From Aeromonas sp. FDAARGOS 1405 (GTDB lineage: Bacteria > Pseudomonadota > Gammaproteobacteria > Enterobacterales > Aeromonadaceae): a DNA stretch of 64,000 bases. The stretch's first letter is position 1; the number at the start of each line of letters is the position of its first letter. The stretch is from assembly GCF_019048265.1 (NCBI RefSeq), contig NZ_CP077311.1, positions 2,241,001 to 2,305,000 on the forward strand. The letters run 5' to 3'. A program made the position numbers and the translations under genes. The notes under the pieces were generated by a model. That model was not told the DNA's origin and made no database searches. It worked only from the letters and a program-made list of their open reading frames with translations. Of this stretch, positions 34,877-44,303 are shown one piece after another.

Positions 34877-34900
34877 AAGGGCGGCTAGCGTGCCGCCCTT
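34877..34900. terminator. Hairpin after luxO-like gene
   Basis: Stem AAGGGCGG / CCGCCCTT with an 8-nt loop, then GCTATTTT; a weak terminator shared by convergent genes. Confidence 0.55.
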
Positions 34901-34913
34901 GCTATTTTGGGGA

Positions 34914-35783
34914 TCAGAGTTTGGCGAGGCGCTTGAGGCGGGTCAGCCGCTCCCCCTCGTTGGCGCTGAACCAGCGGTCCTGTGACAGCAGAAACCAGGC
35001 GCGGGAGAAGTATTCCGCGGCCAGCGGATCGTCCAGCACCAAGGCATTCTCCCCCAGCTCCTCGAACAGATAACCATCCTCAGGTTCGCCAGCCTCGGCC
35101 ATATCGGCCTTGAGCTGGTGCAGCTCTGCCAGCGCCTGCTGGTGCTGACCCTGGGCCCGGGTCAGGCGAGCCAGACTCCAGCGGGCGATAAACGCCTTGG
35201 CCGGCTGGTTATGTTGCAGATGCCAGGCCAGGCACTTCTGTTGCTGGATTTTCGCCTCCTCGAAGCGGCCCAGTTCGAACAGGGTCCAGCCCTGATTGTT
35301 GTAAAGGGGGGCCAGCCAGCCGCGCACCTTCTCGTCACTGCTGCGTTCCGCCAGCTCCATCGCCAGTTGATGCCAGCGGCTCTGCTCTTCCAGCGGTGCG
35401 GCGATGGCGATCATGTGGGCGGCGTCGATAGCAAGATAGGTCTCCTTCTCCTTGAGCCCCCATTGCCAAGCTTGTTCAAACAGCGGTTTGGCACTGGCTT
35501 TGTCGCCCGCCGAGTTAAAGGTGCGGCCTCGCTCCAGCAGGGCCCGGATCCGTGCTCTGGGGGTTTGATCGGTGAGGCGAGGCTCTATCTCGTCGAGTTG
35601 CTGGTGGGCTTCGGCAAATTGGCGCTGCAGCGAATGGGTACGGGCAATTTGGGTCAGCAACTCCAGTTCGAGTTGCAGGTCGGCGGCGGCGCGCGCTTCG
35701 GGAAGAAGGGTATGAAAACGCAGGGCGCTGGCGGCGGGATCCTGATAATCCCACAGCGCCATGAAATCGGGCGGATTGTCCAT
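34914..35783 (-). CDS. TPR-repeat protein
   Basis: 289 residues, cytoplasmic, all helical with several TPR-like motifs (LFELGRFEEAKIQQQKCLAWHL, LARLTRAQGQHQQALAELHQL, ENALVLDDPLAAEYFSRAWF). Likely a scaffold; partner unknown. Convergent with the LuxO-like gene, where luxU would be expected in Vibrio, but it has no histidine-phosphotransfer signature that I can see. Confidence 0.78.
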   Translation of the reverse strand: MDNPPDFMALWDYQDPAASALRFHTLLPEARAAADLQLELELLTQIARTHSLQRQFAEAHQQLDEIEPRLTDQTPRARIRALLERGRTFNSAGDKASAKPLFEQAWQWGLKEKETYLAIDAAHMIAIAAPLEEQSRWHQLAMELAERSSDEKVRGWLAPLYNNQGWTLFELGRFEEAKIQQQKCLAWHLQHNQPAKAFIARWSLARLTRAQGQHQQALAELHQLKADMAEAGEPEDGYLFEELGENALVLDDPLAAEYFSRAWFLLSQDRWFSANEGERLTRLKRLAKL

Positions 35784-35896
35784 CTGGCCTCCTTGCTGGT
35801 TATCCTGTCACCAAGATGCCTGCCGGCCATTATTTGTACAAGGGGCGCCCGTCACAGAGCGCCCCTTGAGTCATGTTAACGGCTGTGGCCAGTTGG

Positions 35897-36232
35897 TCAG
35901 TAGACCATGGCCAGGCTCATCAGCATCAGACCGAGGGCGGCAAAGGCCCCCTCCTTGATGGCGAGCCGTGGCACCAGCGCCTTGGGCAGGGCCGGAAACA
36001 GGCTCAGGGCAAAGCCAAGGCCCGGCATCAACCAGTGGAATGCCGGATCGCGCAGGGCGGGATCGGCGGCTCCATTGATGATGATCAGCAAAATAAACAG
36101 GGTGAAGGCCGGCAGGATAAACCAGCGTACCCCACCGGCGGCGACCGCCCGCAGCGGCGAAATGCGATAGAGCAGCATGGTCACAAGGAACAGAACAAAA
36201 GGGGCCAGCAGATAGAGCGGAGCGGGGTTCAT
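35897..36232 (-). CDS. Small membrane protein, four predicted helices
   Basis: 111 residues, hydrophobic throughout: helices about 4-22, 37-55, 62-83 (weaker) and 92-110. No recognised motif. AGGAAAG 7 nt before the ATG supports translation. Hypothetical; resembles DUF-type inner-membrane proteins. Confidence 0.65.
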   Translation of the reverse strand: MNPAPLYLLAPFVLFLVTMLLYRISPLRAVAAGGVRWFILPAFTLFILLIIINGAADPALRDPAFHWLMPGLGFALSLFPALPKALVPRLAIKEGAFAALGLMLMSLAMVY

Positions 36233-36375
36233 AACATCTTTCCTGAAAACTGATCGTCAAAAAACCGGTTGTCCGGTGCAAGAGGCGCGGGATTTAACCA
36301 CTCTTCGCAGGTAATCACCAGCAGCCCGGGCCCAGGCTGTGAAGAGGATCCCGGATAAAGGTTTGCTAGCGCGTC

Positions 36376-36720
36376 TTAGTGCGACCAGAACCAGGCTGCT
36401 GCAAATCCCAGCCAGCTCAACACCAGCAAGATCCAGGGAAGGAGATGCTGATGGCTTACTTCAACCAGTTCAAGCTGATCGTCTTGCACTTCGGTTTGGG
36501 GCGTGCCCTGTGGCTGCCTGGCTTTGGCCTGCCATTTTTTCTGGCGGCTTGCTTCGCGGGCCCGCGCCTTCATCTGCTTCTTGTATTCGTCGATGCCTTT
36601 CTGGATCCCTTGCGCAATAAGCTGGGTCTGCTCTTTGGTCTGCCCCGGCTTCTGGTTGGCACGGGCAATTTTCATCGCCTCCTGCTGGGTCTCGGGGGAA
36701 ATCTTGTCGTACTTGGCCAT
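36376..36720 (-). CDS. DUF2956-type protein
   Basis: 114 residues. Starts MAKYDKISPETQQEAMKIAR with GAGGAGAG upstream. A charged helical region (KKQMKARAREASRQKKWQAKARQ) is followed by a single C-terminal transmembrane helix (LPWILLVLSWLGFAAAWFW), a tail anchor. This fits DUF2956, of unknown function. The frame to 36822 is not coding. Confidence 0.78.
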   Translation of the reverse strand: MAKYDKISPETQQEAMKIARANQKPGQTKEQTQLIAQGIQKGIDEYKKQMKARAREASRQKKWQAKARQPQGTPQTEVQDDQLELVEVSHQHLLPWILLVLSWLGFAAAWFWSH

Positions 36721-36981
36721 CAACTCTCTCCTCGGGCATGGTTGGCTGGGGAGTATGCCATAAAGGGGCGTATACGTGGCGCCACCTTGATAACAAGGCG
36801 TTGCAAGTGAGTGACATCTCAACGAAAAACTCTAGAAATCAATAAGAAGCTCTATGTTGGGGTGAAGATCACAATTAACGGAATTTGTGAGTCATCGATG
36901 AAAAACGGTCATCTGTAGTTTGTTATATTGGCGCCCGACCGGCTGGATAAGGTCATTAAATAACAAAACAATCAAGGTGAT

Positions 36982-38712
36982 ATGGATATGAATAATAACT
37001 TCATCAAAGGCGGCGTGGCACTGGCCGTGCTTGCTGCACTGACTGGCTGTAATACCTCGAGCAATGACACCGTTGCACCCTGCACCGAAAATGTCTGCAA
37101 ACTGACCATCCTGCACACCAACGATACCCACGGCCGTTTCTGGCACAACGCCGAAAATGAGTATGGTATGGCTGCCCAGAAGACTCTGGTCGAGCAGCTG
37201 CGTAGCGAGGCCAAGGCTGCTGGCAGCGAGGTGTTGGTGCTCTCCGGTGGTGACGTGAATACCGGGGTGCCGGAGTCCGATCTGCAGGATGCCGAGCCTG
37301 ACTTCGTCGGCATGAACAGCATTCGCTACGATGCGATGGCGGTGGGCAACCATGAATTCGACAACCCCCTCAGCGTGCTGGAAAAGCAGCGTAAGTGGGC
37401 TCAGTTCCCCATGCTCTCGGCCAACATCTATGACAAGGCCAGCGGTAAACACTACTTTGACCCCTACAAGGTGTTCAAGCTGGAGAGCGGCCTCAAGGTC
37501 GCCGTGCTGGGGCTGACTACCGAGGATACCGCCCAGCTGGTGGATCCCAACAACGTGCAGACCCTGGAGTTCCGCGATCCGACCAGCGAGGCGGCCAAGC
37601 TGGGCAAACAGATCCGTGACAACAAGGAGGCCAATCTGGTCTTTGCCATCACCCACATGGGCCACTATGCCGATGGTCAGCACGGTAGCAACGCGCCGGG
37701 CGATGTAGAGATGGCTCGTGCGCTGCCGGCAGGGACTCTGGATGCCATCATTGGTGGTCACTCCCAGAATCCGGTCTGTATGGAACCGGGCACCACCAAC
37801 AAGTACGCCAATTTCAAACCGGGTGATAACTGCCAGCCAGATCAGCAAAACGGTACCTGGATCATGCAGGCTCACGAGTGGGGCAAGTATGTGGGCCGCG
37901 CCCAGTTTGACTACCAGAATGGCAAGCTGACCCTGACCAGCTATGACCTGATCCCGGTCAACCTGATCAAGCGCAATGCCAAGGGCGAGGCGATCGATGC
38001 CAACGGTGCCGTGACCAAGGACCCGGCCAACATGGTGTTGATCCAGGATGAGATCACCAAGGACCCCGAGCTGTATAACACCCTGCTGGGTTATCAGGAG
38101 AAAGGTCAGCAAGAGCTGAATGTCGTCATTGGCTCGGTAGATGGCTTGCTGGTTGGTGATCGCAACTCGGTTCGCAACAAACAGACCAACCTGGGTCGTC
38201 TCATCACCACGGCGACCAGCAGCAAGCTGGGGGTCGACTTTGGTATCGTCAATTCAGGTGGTGTGCGTGACAGCATCCCGGCCGGTGATATCACCTACCG
38301 CAGCGTGCTGCTGGTGCACCCGTTTGGCAACACGGTCAACAAGGCGGCCATGAAGGGGAGTGATCTGGCGACCTATCTGGGCCAGGTGGCAACCAAGACC
38401 CGCAATACCGGTGGTTATGCCCAGTTTGGCGGTATCAACATGGCGGTGGATTGCCAAGCCAAGAGCGTCAATATCACCAGTATCGGTGGCAAGGCGTTTG
38501 ATCCGGCAGCAACCTACAGCTTCGCGATCCCGAGCTTCAGCGCCTCCGGTGGTGACGGCTATCCGAAGATCGATACCATCAATGCCGGGTTGGTCGATGC
38601 TGCCGTGCTGAAAGAGTTCATCGAAATCAAGAAGACCATCAACGTGGCCGATTATCAGCCAGGCAATGAGGTGAGCTATCTGAACTCAACGTCTACCGAA
38701 GGGTGTAACTGA
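36982..38712 (+). CDS. ushA: UshA/NutA-type 5'-nucleotidase lipoprotein
   Basis: 576 residues. Lipobox LTGC; the N-terminal metallophosphatase domain has LHTNDTHGRF, GGDVNTG, GNHEFDNP, THMGHYAD and GGHSQNP (two-metal ligands); the C-terminal 5'-nucleotidase domain has NLGRLITTA, VNSGGVRDSIPAGDITY and SASGGDGYP. It dephosphorylates extracellular nucleotides for salvage. As a lipoprotein it resembles Vibrio NutA more than soluble E. coli UshA. Two start ATGs (36982, 36988) follow AAGGTG. Confidence 0.93.
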   Translation: MDMNNNFIKGGVALAVLAALTGCNTSSNDTVAPCTENVCKLTILHTNDTHGRFWHNAENEYGMAAQKTLVEQLRSEAKAAGSEVLVLSGGDVNTGVPESDLQDAEPDFVGMNSIRYDAMAVGNHEFDNPLSVLEKQRKWAQFPMLSANIYDKASGKHYFDPYKVFKLESGLKVAVLGLTTEDTAQLVDPNNVQTLEFRDPTSEAAKLGKQIRDNKEANLVFAITHMGHYADGQHGSNAPGDVEMARALPAGTLDAIIGGHSQNPVCMEPGTTNKYANFKPGDNCQPDQQNGTWIMQAHEWGKYVGRAQFDYQNGKLTLTSYDLIPVNLIKRNAKGEAIDANGAVTKDPANMVLIQDEITKDPELYNTLLGYQEKGQQELNVVIGSVDGLLVGDRNSVRNKQTNLGRLITTATSSKLGVDFGIVNSGGVRDSIPAGDITYRSVLLVHPFGNTVNKAAMKGSDLATYLGQVATKTRNTGGYAQFGGINMAVDCQAKSVNITSIGGKAFDPAATYSFAIPSFSASGGDGYPKIDTINAGLVDAAVLKEFIEIKKTINVADYQPGNEVSYLNSTSTEGCN

Positions 38713-38748
38713 TTCGTCAGCGGGGCGCATAGCCCCAGATGTGATCCG

Positions 38749-38776
38749 AAAGGGCAGCCGGTGGCTGCCCTTTGTC
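38749..38776 (+). terminator. Terminator of ushA
   Basis: Stem AAAGGGCAGCC / GGCTGCCCTTT with a 3-nt loop. Confidence 0.8.
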
Positions 38777-38853
38777 GTTGTTTGGGTGGCGGTTACAACT
38801 CTTCAATCATCAATGACGATAGCCATCGCCTGTATGAGGTGAGGGGATGAAAT

Positions 38854-38883
38854 GAAAAGAGGCAGCCCGTGGGCCGCCTCTTG
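38854..38883 (-). terminator. Terminator of the Tim44-like gene
   Basis: On the minus strand, AAGAGGC-GGCCC / GGGCT-GCCTCTT with one mismatch, then TTTT. Confidence 0.65.
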
Positions 38884-38902
38884 CGTAGTGACAATCTAAA
38901 CC

Positions 38903-39763
38903 TTACAGCTGTTCGATACCGACGATATGCCAGGGGGCATTGTTCTTGGCCAGATCGCGCTCGAGGTGCCACACCTCTTTAATGTCTTCCTCGACCTGCT
39001 CCTGACGGTCCATGTAGCGGCCGCTGAAGCGCACGCTTACCTGAGCCCAGTCGCTGCCGTAGTCGGCGCGTACCAGCTGGGTATCGACGTACATCACTTC
39101 GGTGTGCTGGTCGCCAGTCAGTTCGGCGCGCTCGGCTTTGAGCTGTTCAAACAGCTCGGGGCTGACGTACTCGCGCACCTTTTCCAGATCGTTCTTGTTC
39201 CACGCCTCTTGCAGGGTGCGATAGTGATCGCGGGCACCGGCCAGGAAGCTGTTCATGTCAAAGCCTGGCGGCAGGCGGAACGGCACATCGCTGTCGGCAA
39301 AGCCGGTGGCTTGCGGTGCGCTGTTGCTCTGCTCAAACTGCTGCGGGGCCGTGGATTGCGGTGGCTGATAGCCCGCATAGGCTGCCTGTTGTGGCTGTGG
39401 CGTCGCGACCTTGCCCTTGCGCAGGGTACGGATCAGGAAGACGGCACCCAGCGCCAGCAGGGCGATCAGCAGGAAGTCCATTCCTTGCAGACCTTCAAAG
39501 GCACCGCTGCCCAGCAGGTAGGCAAACAGGCCGCCAGCCAGCAGGCCGCCCAGCAGGCCACCCATCATGCCGCTCTTTTTCGGCGGCGTCTGGGCATTCA
39601 GTGTCGGATTCTTGTTGTCGACCGGTTTGGCCGCAGGCTGGGCCGGCGCAGTTTTGTAACTTTTACCAAAGGATTTGCCGCCGCCAAATTTCTTGGCTTC
39701 GGCGTGAGGTGCCCCCAGGCCAATGGCCAGGATCACGGCAAACAGGGTCAGCATCTTTTTCAT
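38903..39763 (-). CDS. Tim44-like domain membrane protein
   Basis: 286 residues. Signal (MKKMLTLFAVILAIGLGAPHAEA), a Gly/Lys/Pro-rich segment, two hydrophobic helices (about 66-85 and 95-112), a Gln/Pro linker, and a C-terminal Tim44-like domain (about 165-286; FLAGARDHYRTLQEAWNKNDLEKVREYVSPELFEQL, VSVRFSGRYMDRQEQ, IKEVWHLERDL). These bacterial proteins probably form periplasmic or inner-membrane scaffolds; function unknown. The start is set by the signal peptide; the frame opens to 39823. Confidence 0.85.
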   Translation of the reverse strand: MKKMLTLFAVILAIGLGAPHAEAKKFGGGKSFGKSYKTAPAQPAAKPVDNKNPTLNAQTPPKKSGMMGGLLGGLLAGGLFAYLLGSGAFEGLQGMDFLLIALLALGAVFLIRTLRKGKVATPQPQQAAYAGYQPPQSTAPQQFEQSNSAPQATGFADSDVPFRLPPGFDMNSFLAGARDHYRTLQEAWNKNDLEKVREYVSPELFEQLKAERAELTGDQHTEVMYVDTQLVRADYGSDWAQVSVRFSGRYMDRQEQVEEDIKEVWHLERDLAKNNAPWHIVGIEQL

Positions 39764-39947
39764 TTTGACTCTTTTCACTCTCGTCTGTGGGTGGGGCATG
39801 CTCCGCTTTGGCAAGCTCAGCAAGGCGCATGGCAGGCTGCCTGTCCCTAATTGTGTCGCAGCTTGTATTCATCAATATCACCTCTGGCATGAATTATTCA
39901 TGAACGAGGTAGCCGCGATGCGGCGTCAAACAAGAGGAGTAAACCGG

Positions 39948-40049
39948 ATGAAAAGCAGAAGATTGAGTCGCAAGGAGCGCAAAATGCGAAGCAAAATCAA
40001 AATGGTCAAGGTAGAGCAGACTCTGGTTTGGCCCTTTATGATGGTATGA
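39948..40049 (+). CDS. Possible small basic protein
   Basis: 33 residues, with 13 Lys/Arg in the first 22 positions (MKSRRLSRKERKMRSKIK...). A strong SD (AGAGGAG, 8 nt before ATG) argues for translation, but no family is recognised and the sequence is too short to test by composition. It precedes dnaB by about 70 nt. Confidence 0.4.
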   Translation: MKSRRLSRKERKMRSKIKMVKVEQTLVWPFMMV

Positions 40050-40126
40050 GCCGCCAGATAGGGCTCGCCGTAGTTGGCTTTCTTTTGTAAAATTCCCGTC
40101 CCCTTCCCGCTGCGGTTTTTATGTGT

Positions 40127-41521
40127 ATGGCAGAGCAAGTGACGGCGAAAAAAGACGCCAAGACACAACAGCTGAAAGTTCCTCCCCACTCTTTTGAGGC
40201 CGAACAGTCCGTACTGGGCGGCCTGATGCTGGATAATGATGCCTGGGATCGGGTTGCCGAACGGGTGATCGATCAGGATTTCTACAGCCGTCCGCACCGG
40301 TTGATCTTCCAGGCCATGACCCGCCTCTCCAACGCGGGCAACCCCATTGACCTCATCACCCTGCAGGAGGAGCTGGAACGCTCCGAACAGTTGGAAGAGG
40401 CGGGTGGCTTCGCCTATCTGGTGGAGATCGCCAAGAACACCCCGAGTGCCGCCAACATCAACGCCTACGCCGAAATCGTGCGCGAGCGGGCGGTGGTGCG
40501 GGAGATGATCTCGGTCGCCAACGAGATAGTCGAAGCGGGCTATGAGCCACAGGGCCGCACCTCCGGCGATCTGCTCGACCTGGCCGAGAGCAAGGTATTC
40601 AAAATTGCCGAGCAGCGCACCAGCGCCAACGAGGGGCCTCAGCCCCTGAAGCTGATCCTCGAGCAGACTGTCGACAAGATTGAAGAGCTGTTCAAGACCC
40701 CCCACAACGGGGTGACCGGGGTATCGAGCGGTTACAACGATCTCGACAAGATGACCGCCGGTTTGCAGCGTTCGGACTTGATCATCGTGGCGGCCCGTCC
40801 CTCCATGGGCAAGACCACCTTTGCCATGAATCTGTGCGAGCATGCGGCCCTCACGGCCGACAAGCCGGTGCTTATCTTCTCGCTGGAGATGCCCTCCGAG
40901 CAGATCATCATGCGTATGCTCGCCTCGGTCGGTCGCATCGATCAGACCAAGGTACGTACCGGTCAGCTCGATGACGAGGATTGGGCGCGCCTCTCCTCCA
41001 CCATGGGATTGCTGCTGGAGAAGGGCAAGATGTATATCGATGACGCCTCCGGCCTCACTCCGACCGATGTGCGCTCCCGTGCCCGTCGGGTGGCACGCGA
41101 GCACGGTGGCCTATCCATGATCATGGTGGATTACCTGCAGCTGATGCGGGTGCCGGCGCTCTCCGATAACCGTACCCTGGAGATCGGCGAGATATCCCGC
41201 TCCCTCAAGGCGCTGGCGAAAGAGCTGCAGTGCCCGGTGGTGGCGCTCTCCCAGCTGAACCGAAGCCTGGAACAGCGGGCCGACAAGCGCCCGGTCAACT
41301 CGGACCTTCGTGAATCGGGCTCCATCGAGCAGGATGCGGATTTGATCATGTTTATCTATCGTGATGAGGTTTATCACGATGACAGCCCGGACAAGGGGAT
41401 TGCCGAGATTATCATCGGCAAGCAGCGTAACGGCCCTATCGGAAGAGTGCGTCTAACCTTCCAGGGTCAGTTCTCCCGGTTTGACAACTATGCCGGTCCG
41501 GCGTTTGATGACGATTATTGA
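40127..41521 (+). CDS. dnaB: Replicative DNA helicase DnaB
   Basis: 464 residues. N-terminal helicase-interaction domain (SFEAEQSVLGGLMLDNDAWD), then RecA-like ATPase with ARPSMGKTTFAMN (Walker A), LIFSLEMPSEQ, MIMVDYLQLM (Walker B), SQLNRSLEQRADKRPVNSDLRESGSIEQDADLIMFIYRDE (arginine-finger region) and the C-terminal FSRFDNYAGPAFDDDY. It unwinds the parental duplex at the fork. Followed by alr, a common pairing. Start taken as ATG 40127; ATG 40121 is two codons upstream, with no clear SD. Confidence 0.97.
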   Translation: MAEQVTAKKDAKTQQLKVPPHSFEAEQSVLGGLMLDNDAWDRVAERVIDQDFYSRPHRLIFQAMTRLSNAGNPIDLITLQEELERSEQLEEAGGFAYLVEIAKNTPSAANINAYAEIVRERAVVREMISVANEIVEAGYEPQGRTSGDLLDLAESKVFKIAEQRTSANEGPQPLKLILEQTVDKIEELFKTPHNGVTGVSSGYNDLDKMTAGLQRSDLIIVAARPSMGKTTFAMNLCEHAALTADKPVLIFSLEMPSEQIIMRMLASVGRIDQTKVRTGQLDDEDWARLSSTMGLLLEKGKMYIDDASGLTPTDVRSRARRVAREHGGLSMIMVDYLQLMRVPALSDNRTLEIGEISRSLKALAKELQCPVVALSQLNRSLEQRADKRPVNSDLRESGSIEQDADLIMFIYRDEVYHDDSPDKGIAEIIIGKQRNGPIGRVRLTFQGQFSRFDNYAGPAFDDDY

Positions 41522-41720
41522 TAAGTAACAATCATGGCAATCCAGTGGTCAGGATTGCCACCACCGCTCTGACCCGCTTGCCATTCACTGCAAAGCAGCC
41601 CGTCAGAGCCTGTTTTCCCGGTTCGACAATTATGCCGGTCCGGCCTTCGACGACGATAAGTGAGTGGCGGTCTTCGGCCCGATGAGGGGGAGACCATTTG
41701 TGCCCTCGTAAGGGAAAACC
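41522..41720 (+). repeat. dnaB-alr spacer with a second copy of the dnaB 3' end
   Basis: At 41613-41663 the sequence encodes FSRFDNYAGPAFDDDK and a stop, matching the dnaB terminus at 41471-41521. The shared 15 codons differ at six third positions, all synonymous, and the copy lies in a different frame from dnaB. Upstream of it is an inverted repeat TGGCAATCC...GGATTGCCA (about 41534-41560). Confidence 0.85.
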
Positions 41721-42794
41721 ATGAAAGCGGCTACTGCCCAAATCAATACTGCGGCCTTGCGCCACAACCTCGCCGTGGTCAAGCGCCACGCCCCCGCTTG
41801 CAAGATCATCGCTGTGGTCAAGGCCAACGCCTATGGCCACGGACTGCTGCCGGTCGCCCGCACCCTGGTGGATGCGGATGCCTACGCGGTGGCCCGTATC
41901 GAAGAGGCGCTGATGCTACGCTCCTGCGCCGTGGTCAAGCCCATCGTGCTGCTGGAGGGCTTCTTCTCCGCCGATGATCTGCCGGTGCTGGCGGCCAACA
42001 ACCTGCAGACGGCGGTTCACACCTGGGAGCAGCTCGAAGCGCTGGAGCAGGTCGAGCTGCCAGCGCCCGTGGTGGCCTGGCTCAAGCTCGACACCGGCAT
42101 GCACCGCCTCGGGGTGCGTGCCGACGAGATGCCCGCCTTTATCGAACGACTCGGCAAGTGCAAGAACGTGGTGCAGCCGTTCAACATCATGACTCACTTC
42201 AGCCGATCCGATGAGCTGGAGCAGCCCACTACCCGCGAGCAGATTGACCTCTTCAGCCGTCTCACGGCACCGCTGGCGGGCGAGCGTGCCATGGCCAACT
42301 CGGCGGGCATTCTGGCCTGGCCGGACTCCCACTGCGACTGGGTGCGCCCCGGCGTCATCCTCTATGGCGTGTCGCCCTTCCCCAACACGGTGGCGGCCGA
42401 TTACGACCTGCAGCCGGTGATGACCTTGAAGACCCAGCTGATTGCGGTGCGGGATCACAAGGCGGGCGAGCCGGTGGGCTATGGCGCCAACTGGGTGTCA
42501 GATCGCGATACTCGCCTTGGCGTGATCGCCATCGGCTACGGTGACGGCTATCCACGCATGGCCCCCAACGGCACTTCCGTGCTGGTCAACGGCCGCATCG
42601 TGCCGCTGGTGGGGCGTGTCTCCATGGATATGAGCACGGTCGATCTGGGGCCGGGCGCAACCGACAAGGCCGGTGACGAGGCGGTGCTATGGGGCGAGGG
42701 GCTGCCGGTAGAGCGGGTGGCCGACGAGATTGGCACCATCCCCTACGAGCTCATCACCAAACTCACCTCCCGCGTCTTTATGGAGTACGTCTGA
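41721..42794 (+). CDS. alr: Alanine racemase
   Basis: 357 residues, a PLP enzyme making D-alanine for peptidoglycan. The PLP lysine is in [10 protein letters not shown] (Lys34); the second catalytic base Tyr is in GYGDGYPR; active-site HFSRSDE and GRVSMDM are intact. No signal peptide, so cytoplasmic. The stop overlaps the yjbQ start (TGATG), coupling translation. Confidence 0.95.
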   Translation: MKAATAQINTAALRHNLAVVKRHAPACKIIAVVKANAYGHGLLPVARTLVDADAYAVARIEEALMLRSCAVVKPIVLLEGFFSADDLPVLAANNLQTAVHTWEQLEALEQVELPAPVVAWLKLDTGMHRLGVRADEMPAFIERLGKCKNVVQPFNIMTHFSRSDELEQPTTREQIDLFSRLTAPLAGERAMANSAGILAWPDSHCDWVRPGVILYGVSPFPNTVAADYDLQPVMTLKTQLIAVRDHKAGEPVGYGANWVSDRDTRLGVIAIGYGDGYPRMAPNGTSVLVNGRIVPLVGRVSMDMSTVDLGPGATDKAGDEAVLWGEGLPVERVADEIGTIPYELITKLTSRVFMEYV

Positions 42795-43213
42795 TGTGGC
42801 AGCAGTGCCTGCTGACTCTTAAGCCCCGTTCGCGGGGCTTTCATCTGGTGACGGACGAGCTGGTGGCCAAGCTGCCGATGCTGGCGGATTACCGGATTGG
42901 CATGGCGCACCTGCTGCTGCAACACACCTCCGCCTCGCTCACCCTCAACGAGAATTGCGATCCGAGTGTGCGCAGCGATATGGAGGCCCATCTGCATCGG
43001 CTGGCGCCGGAAGATGCCCCTTACTATCGCCACACCTATGAGGGGCCGGATGACATGCCCGCCCACATCAAATCCTCCCTGCTCGGGGTGAGCCTGCAAC
43101 TGCCGATCCGCGATGGTCAGTTGGCGCTCGGCACCTGGCAGGGGATCTGGCTTGGCGAGCATCGCATCGATGGCGGTGCCCGCAAGGTGTTGGTGACCCT
43201 GCAGGGTGAGTAA
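42794..43213 (+). CDS. yjbQ: YjbQ-family protein (UPF0047)
   Basis: 139 residues. Family motifs [59 protein letters not shown] and [12 protein letters not shown]. YjbQ has weak thiamine-phosphate-synthase-like activity in E. coli, with the true role unclear. It starts at the 1-nt overlap with alr, so it is in the alr operon. Confidence 0.92.
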   Translation: MWQQCLLTLKPRSRGFHLVTDELVAKLPMLADYRIGMAHLLLQHTSASLTLNENCDPSVRSDMEAHLHRLAPEDAPYYRHTYEGPDDMPAHIKSSLLGVSLQLPIRDGQLALGTWQGIWLGEHRIDGGARKVLVTLQGE

Positions 43214-43245
43214 TCAGGCTGCAACCAGCCGAAAGATGACGATAA

Positions 43246-43277
43246 AAAGAGGGATGGCATTGAGCCATCCCTCTTTT
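43246..43277. terminator. Terminator, yjbQ / pepE
   Basis: Stem AAAGAGGGATGGC / GCCATCCCTCTTT, loop ATTGA, between convergent genes. Confidence 0.88.
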
Positions 43278-43332
43278 GTTTTAACGGTTTCGCGAGCTAT
43301 CCGCCTGCCAGTGGCGCGGTGCTCTGCGTGGC

Positions 43333-44070
43333 TCAGCCGACCTTGAAGGGGGTCAGCTCGGCCAGCGGGGCGGCGTCCATAAAGGCTTGCGGCTCCTGAC
43401 CCTGTTTGAAGATCTTGAAGTCCTGCTCACGGGCGCTCCAGTACTCCAGACGCTCGCTGCCGTTTTCTCCGGTGATTTGCAGCAGGCTCGCTTCGCGCAG
43501 AGCCACCACATATTCGCTCGGGTTGATGGCGCAGAATTCGGCCAGACGCTCGTCGCGGGTCTCGCCCATGTGGCCGCTGATGCTGGCGTCCAGATAGTGC
43601 GGGTTGATCTGCAGCGGGAACAGGCCCAGCGCGGGCAGCACGGCGGCGCTGCAAACCGGCATATCGTTGGTGGTGCGGATGCTCGGGGTCGCCACGTTGC
43701 AACCGGCGCTCCAGCCCACATAGGGGACACCCCGCTCGCGCACGGCACGCTGGATCGGCACGATCAGGCTGTTTTCATGCAGCATCTGGTTGAGGCGCCA
43801 GGTGTTGCCGCCGCTGATAAAGATGGCGTCCGCCTGATTGATGGCATCGACCGGGTCATCGAAGTGGTGGATGCTGATGGCATCGACTCCCAGACTCTCC
43901 TGCAGCTCGTTGGCGCGGGCATCCCAGTCGCTGCGGATCACCGCGTAGGGGATGAGCAGAATGCGCTTGACCTGTTTGCGAGCCAGCAGGCTCTGAACCC
44001 GATCGCGGGCCCAGCCGAGCAGACCCGGAAATTCGTTGGCTTTACCGTTGCTAAGCAGAAGCAGTTCCAT
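43333..44070 (-). CDS. pepE: Dipeptidase E (S51)
   Basis: 245 residues. Hydrolyses dipeptides with N-terminal Asp. The S51 active site is visible: nucleophile in GWSAGCNVA, SGGNTWRLNQ, and NPHYLDASISGHMGETRDERLAEF. Start MELLLLSNGK follows GAGGAA about 8 nt upstream; five upstream codons (to 44085) lack support. Monocistronic. Confidence 0.93.
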   Translation of the reverse strand: MELLLLSNGKANEFPGLLGWARDRVQSLLARKQVKRILLIPYAVIRSDWDARANELQESLGVDAISIHHFDDPVDAINQADAIFISGGNTWRLNQMLHENSLIVPIQRAVRERGVPYVGWSAGCNVATPSIRTTNDMPVCSAAVLPALGLFPLQINPHYLDASISGHMGETRDERLAEFCAINPSEYVVALREASLLQITGENGSERLEYWSAREQDFKIFKQGQEPQAFMDAAPLAELTPFKVG

Positions 44071-44274
44071 CAAATCGTTCCTCAAAAAGTGAAAGCGGAG
44101 GAGGGAGGGCCACCGGATCCGCCGTGCGGCCGGATGGCAAGAGGAGGCATGCTACCACCATTGGCGCGGCGGTTCTGTGATCGCGAGGCCCATTCAACTG
44201 TTATGGATGGGGGATGCCATGCCAAGCGGTGGATTAATGAGCCGTGGTCAACGCGCCACCCCTCGCCAATAAAA

Positions 44275-44294
44275 GACCCCGCCGCAGCGGGGTC
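44275..44294 (-). terminator. Terminator of the EEP lipoprotein gene
   Basis: Stem GACCCCGC / GCGGGGTC, loop CGCA; on the minus strand TCTTTTATT follows. Confidence 0.75.
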
Positions 44295-44303
44295 ATGGCA
44301 GGG

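Noticed and set aside
36892..38112. 406-codon minus-strand frame opposite ushA
   Set aside because: Antisense shadow of a clear 5'-nucleotidase.
39926..41104. 392-codon minus-strand frame opposite dnaB
   Set aside because: Antisense shadow of dnaB.
41522..41720. A second dnaB gene or dnaB pseudogene
   Set aside because: Only 16 terminal codons are repeated; no other part of dnaB is present in the spacer.
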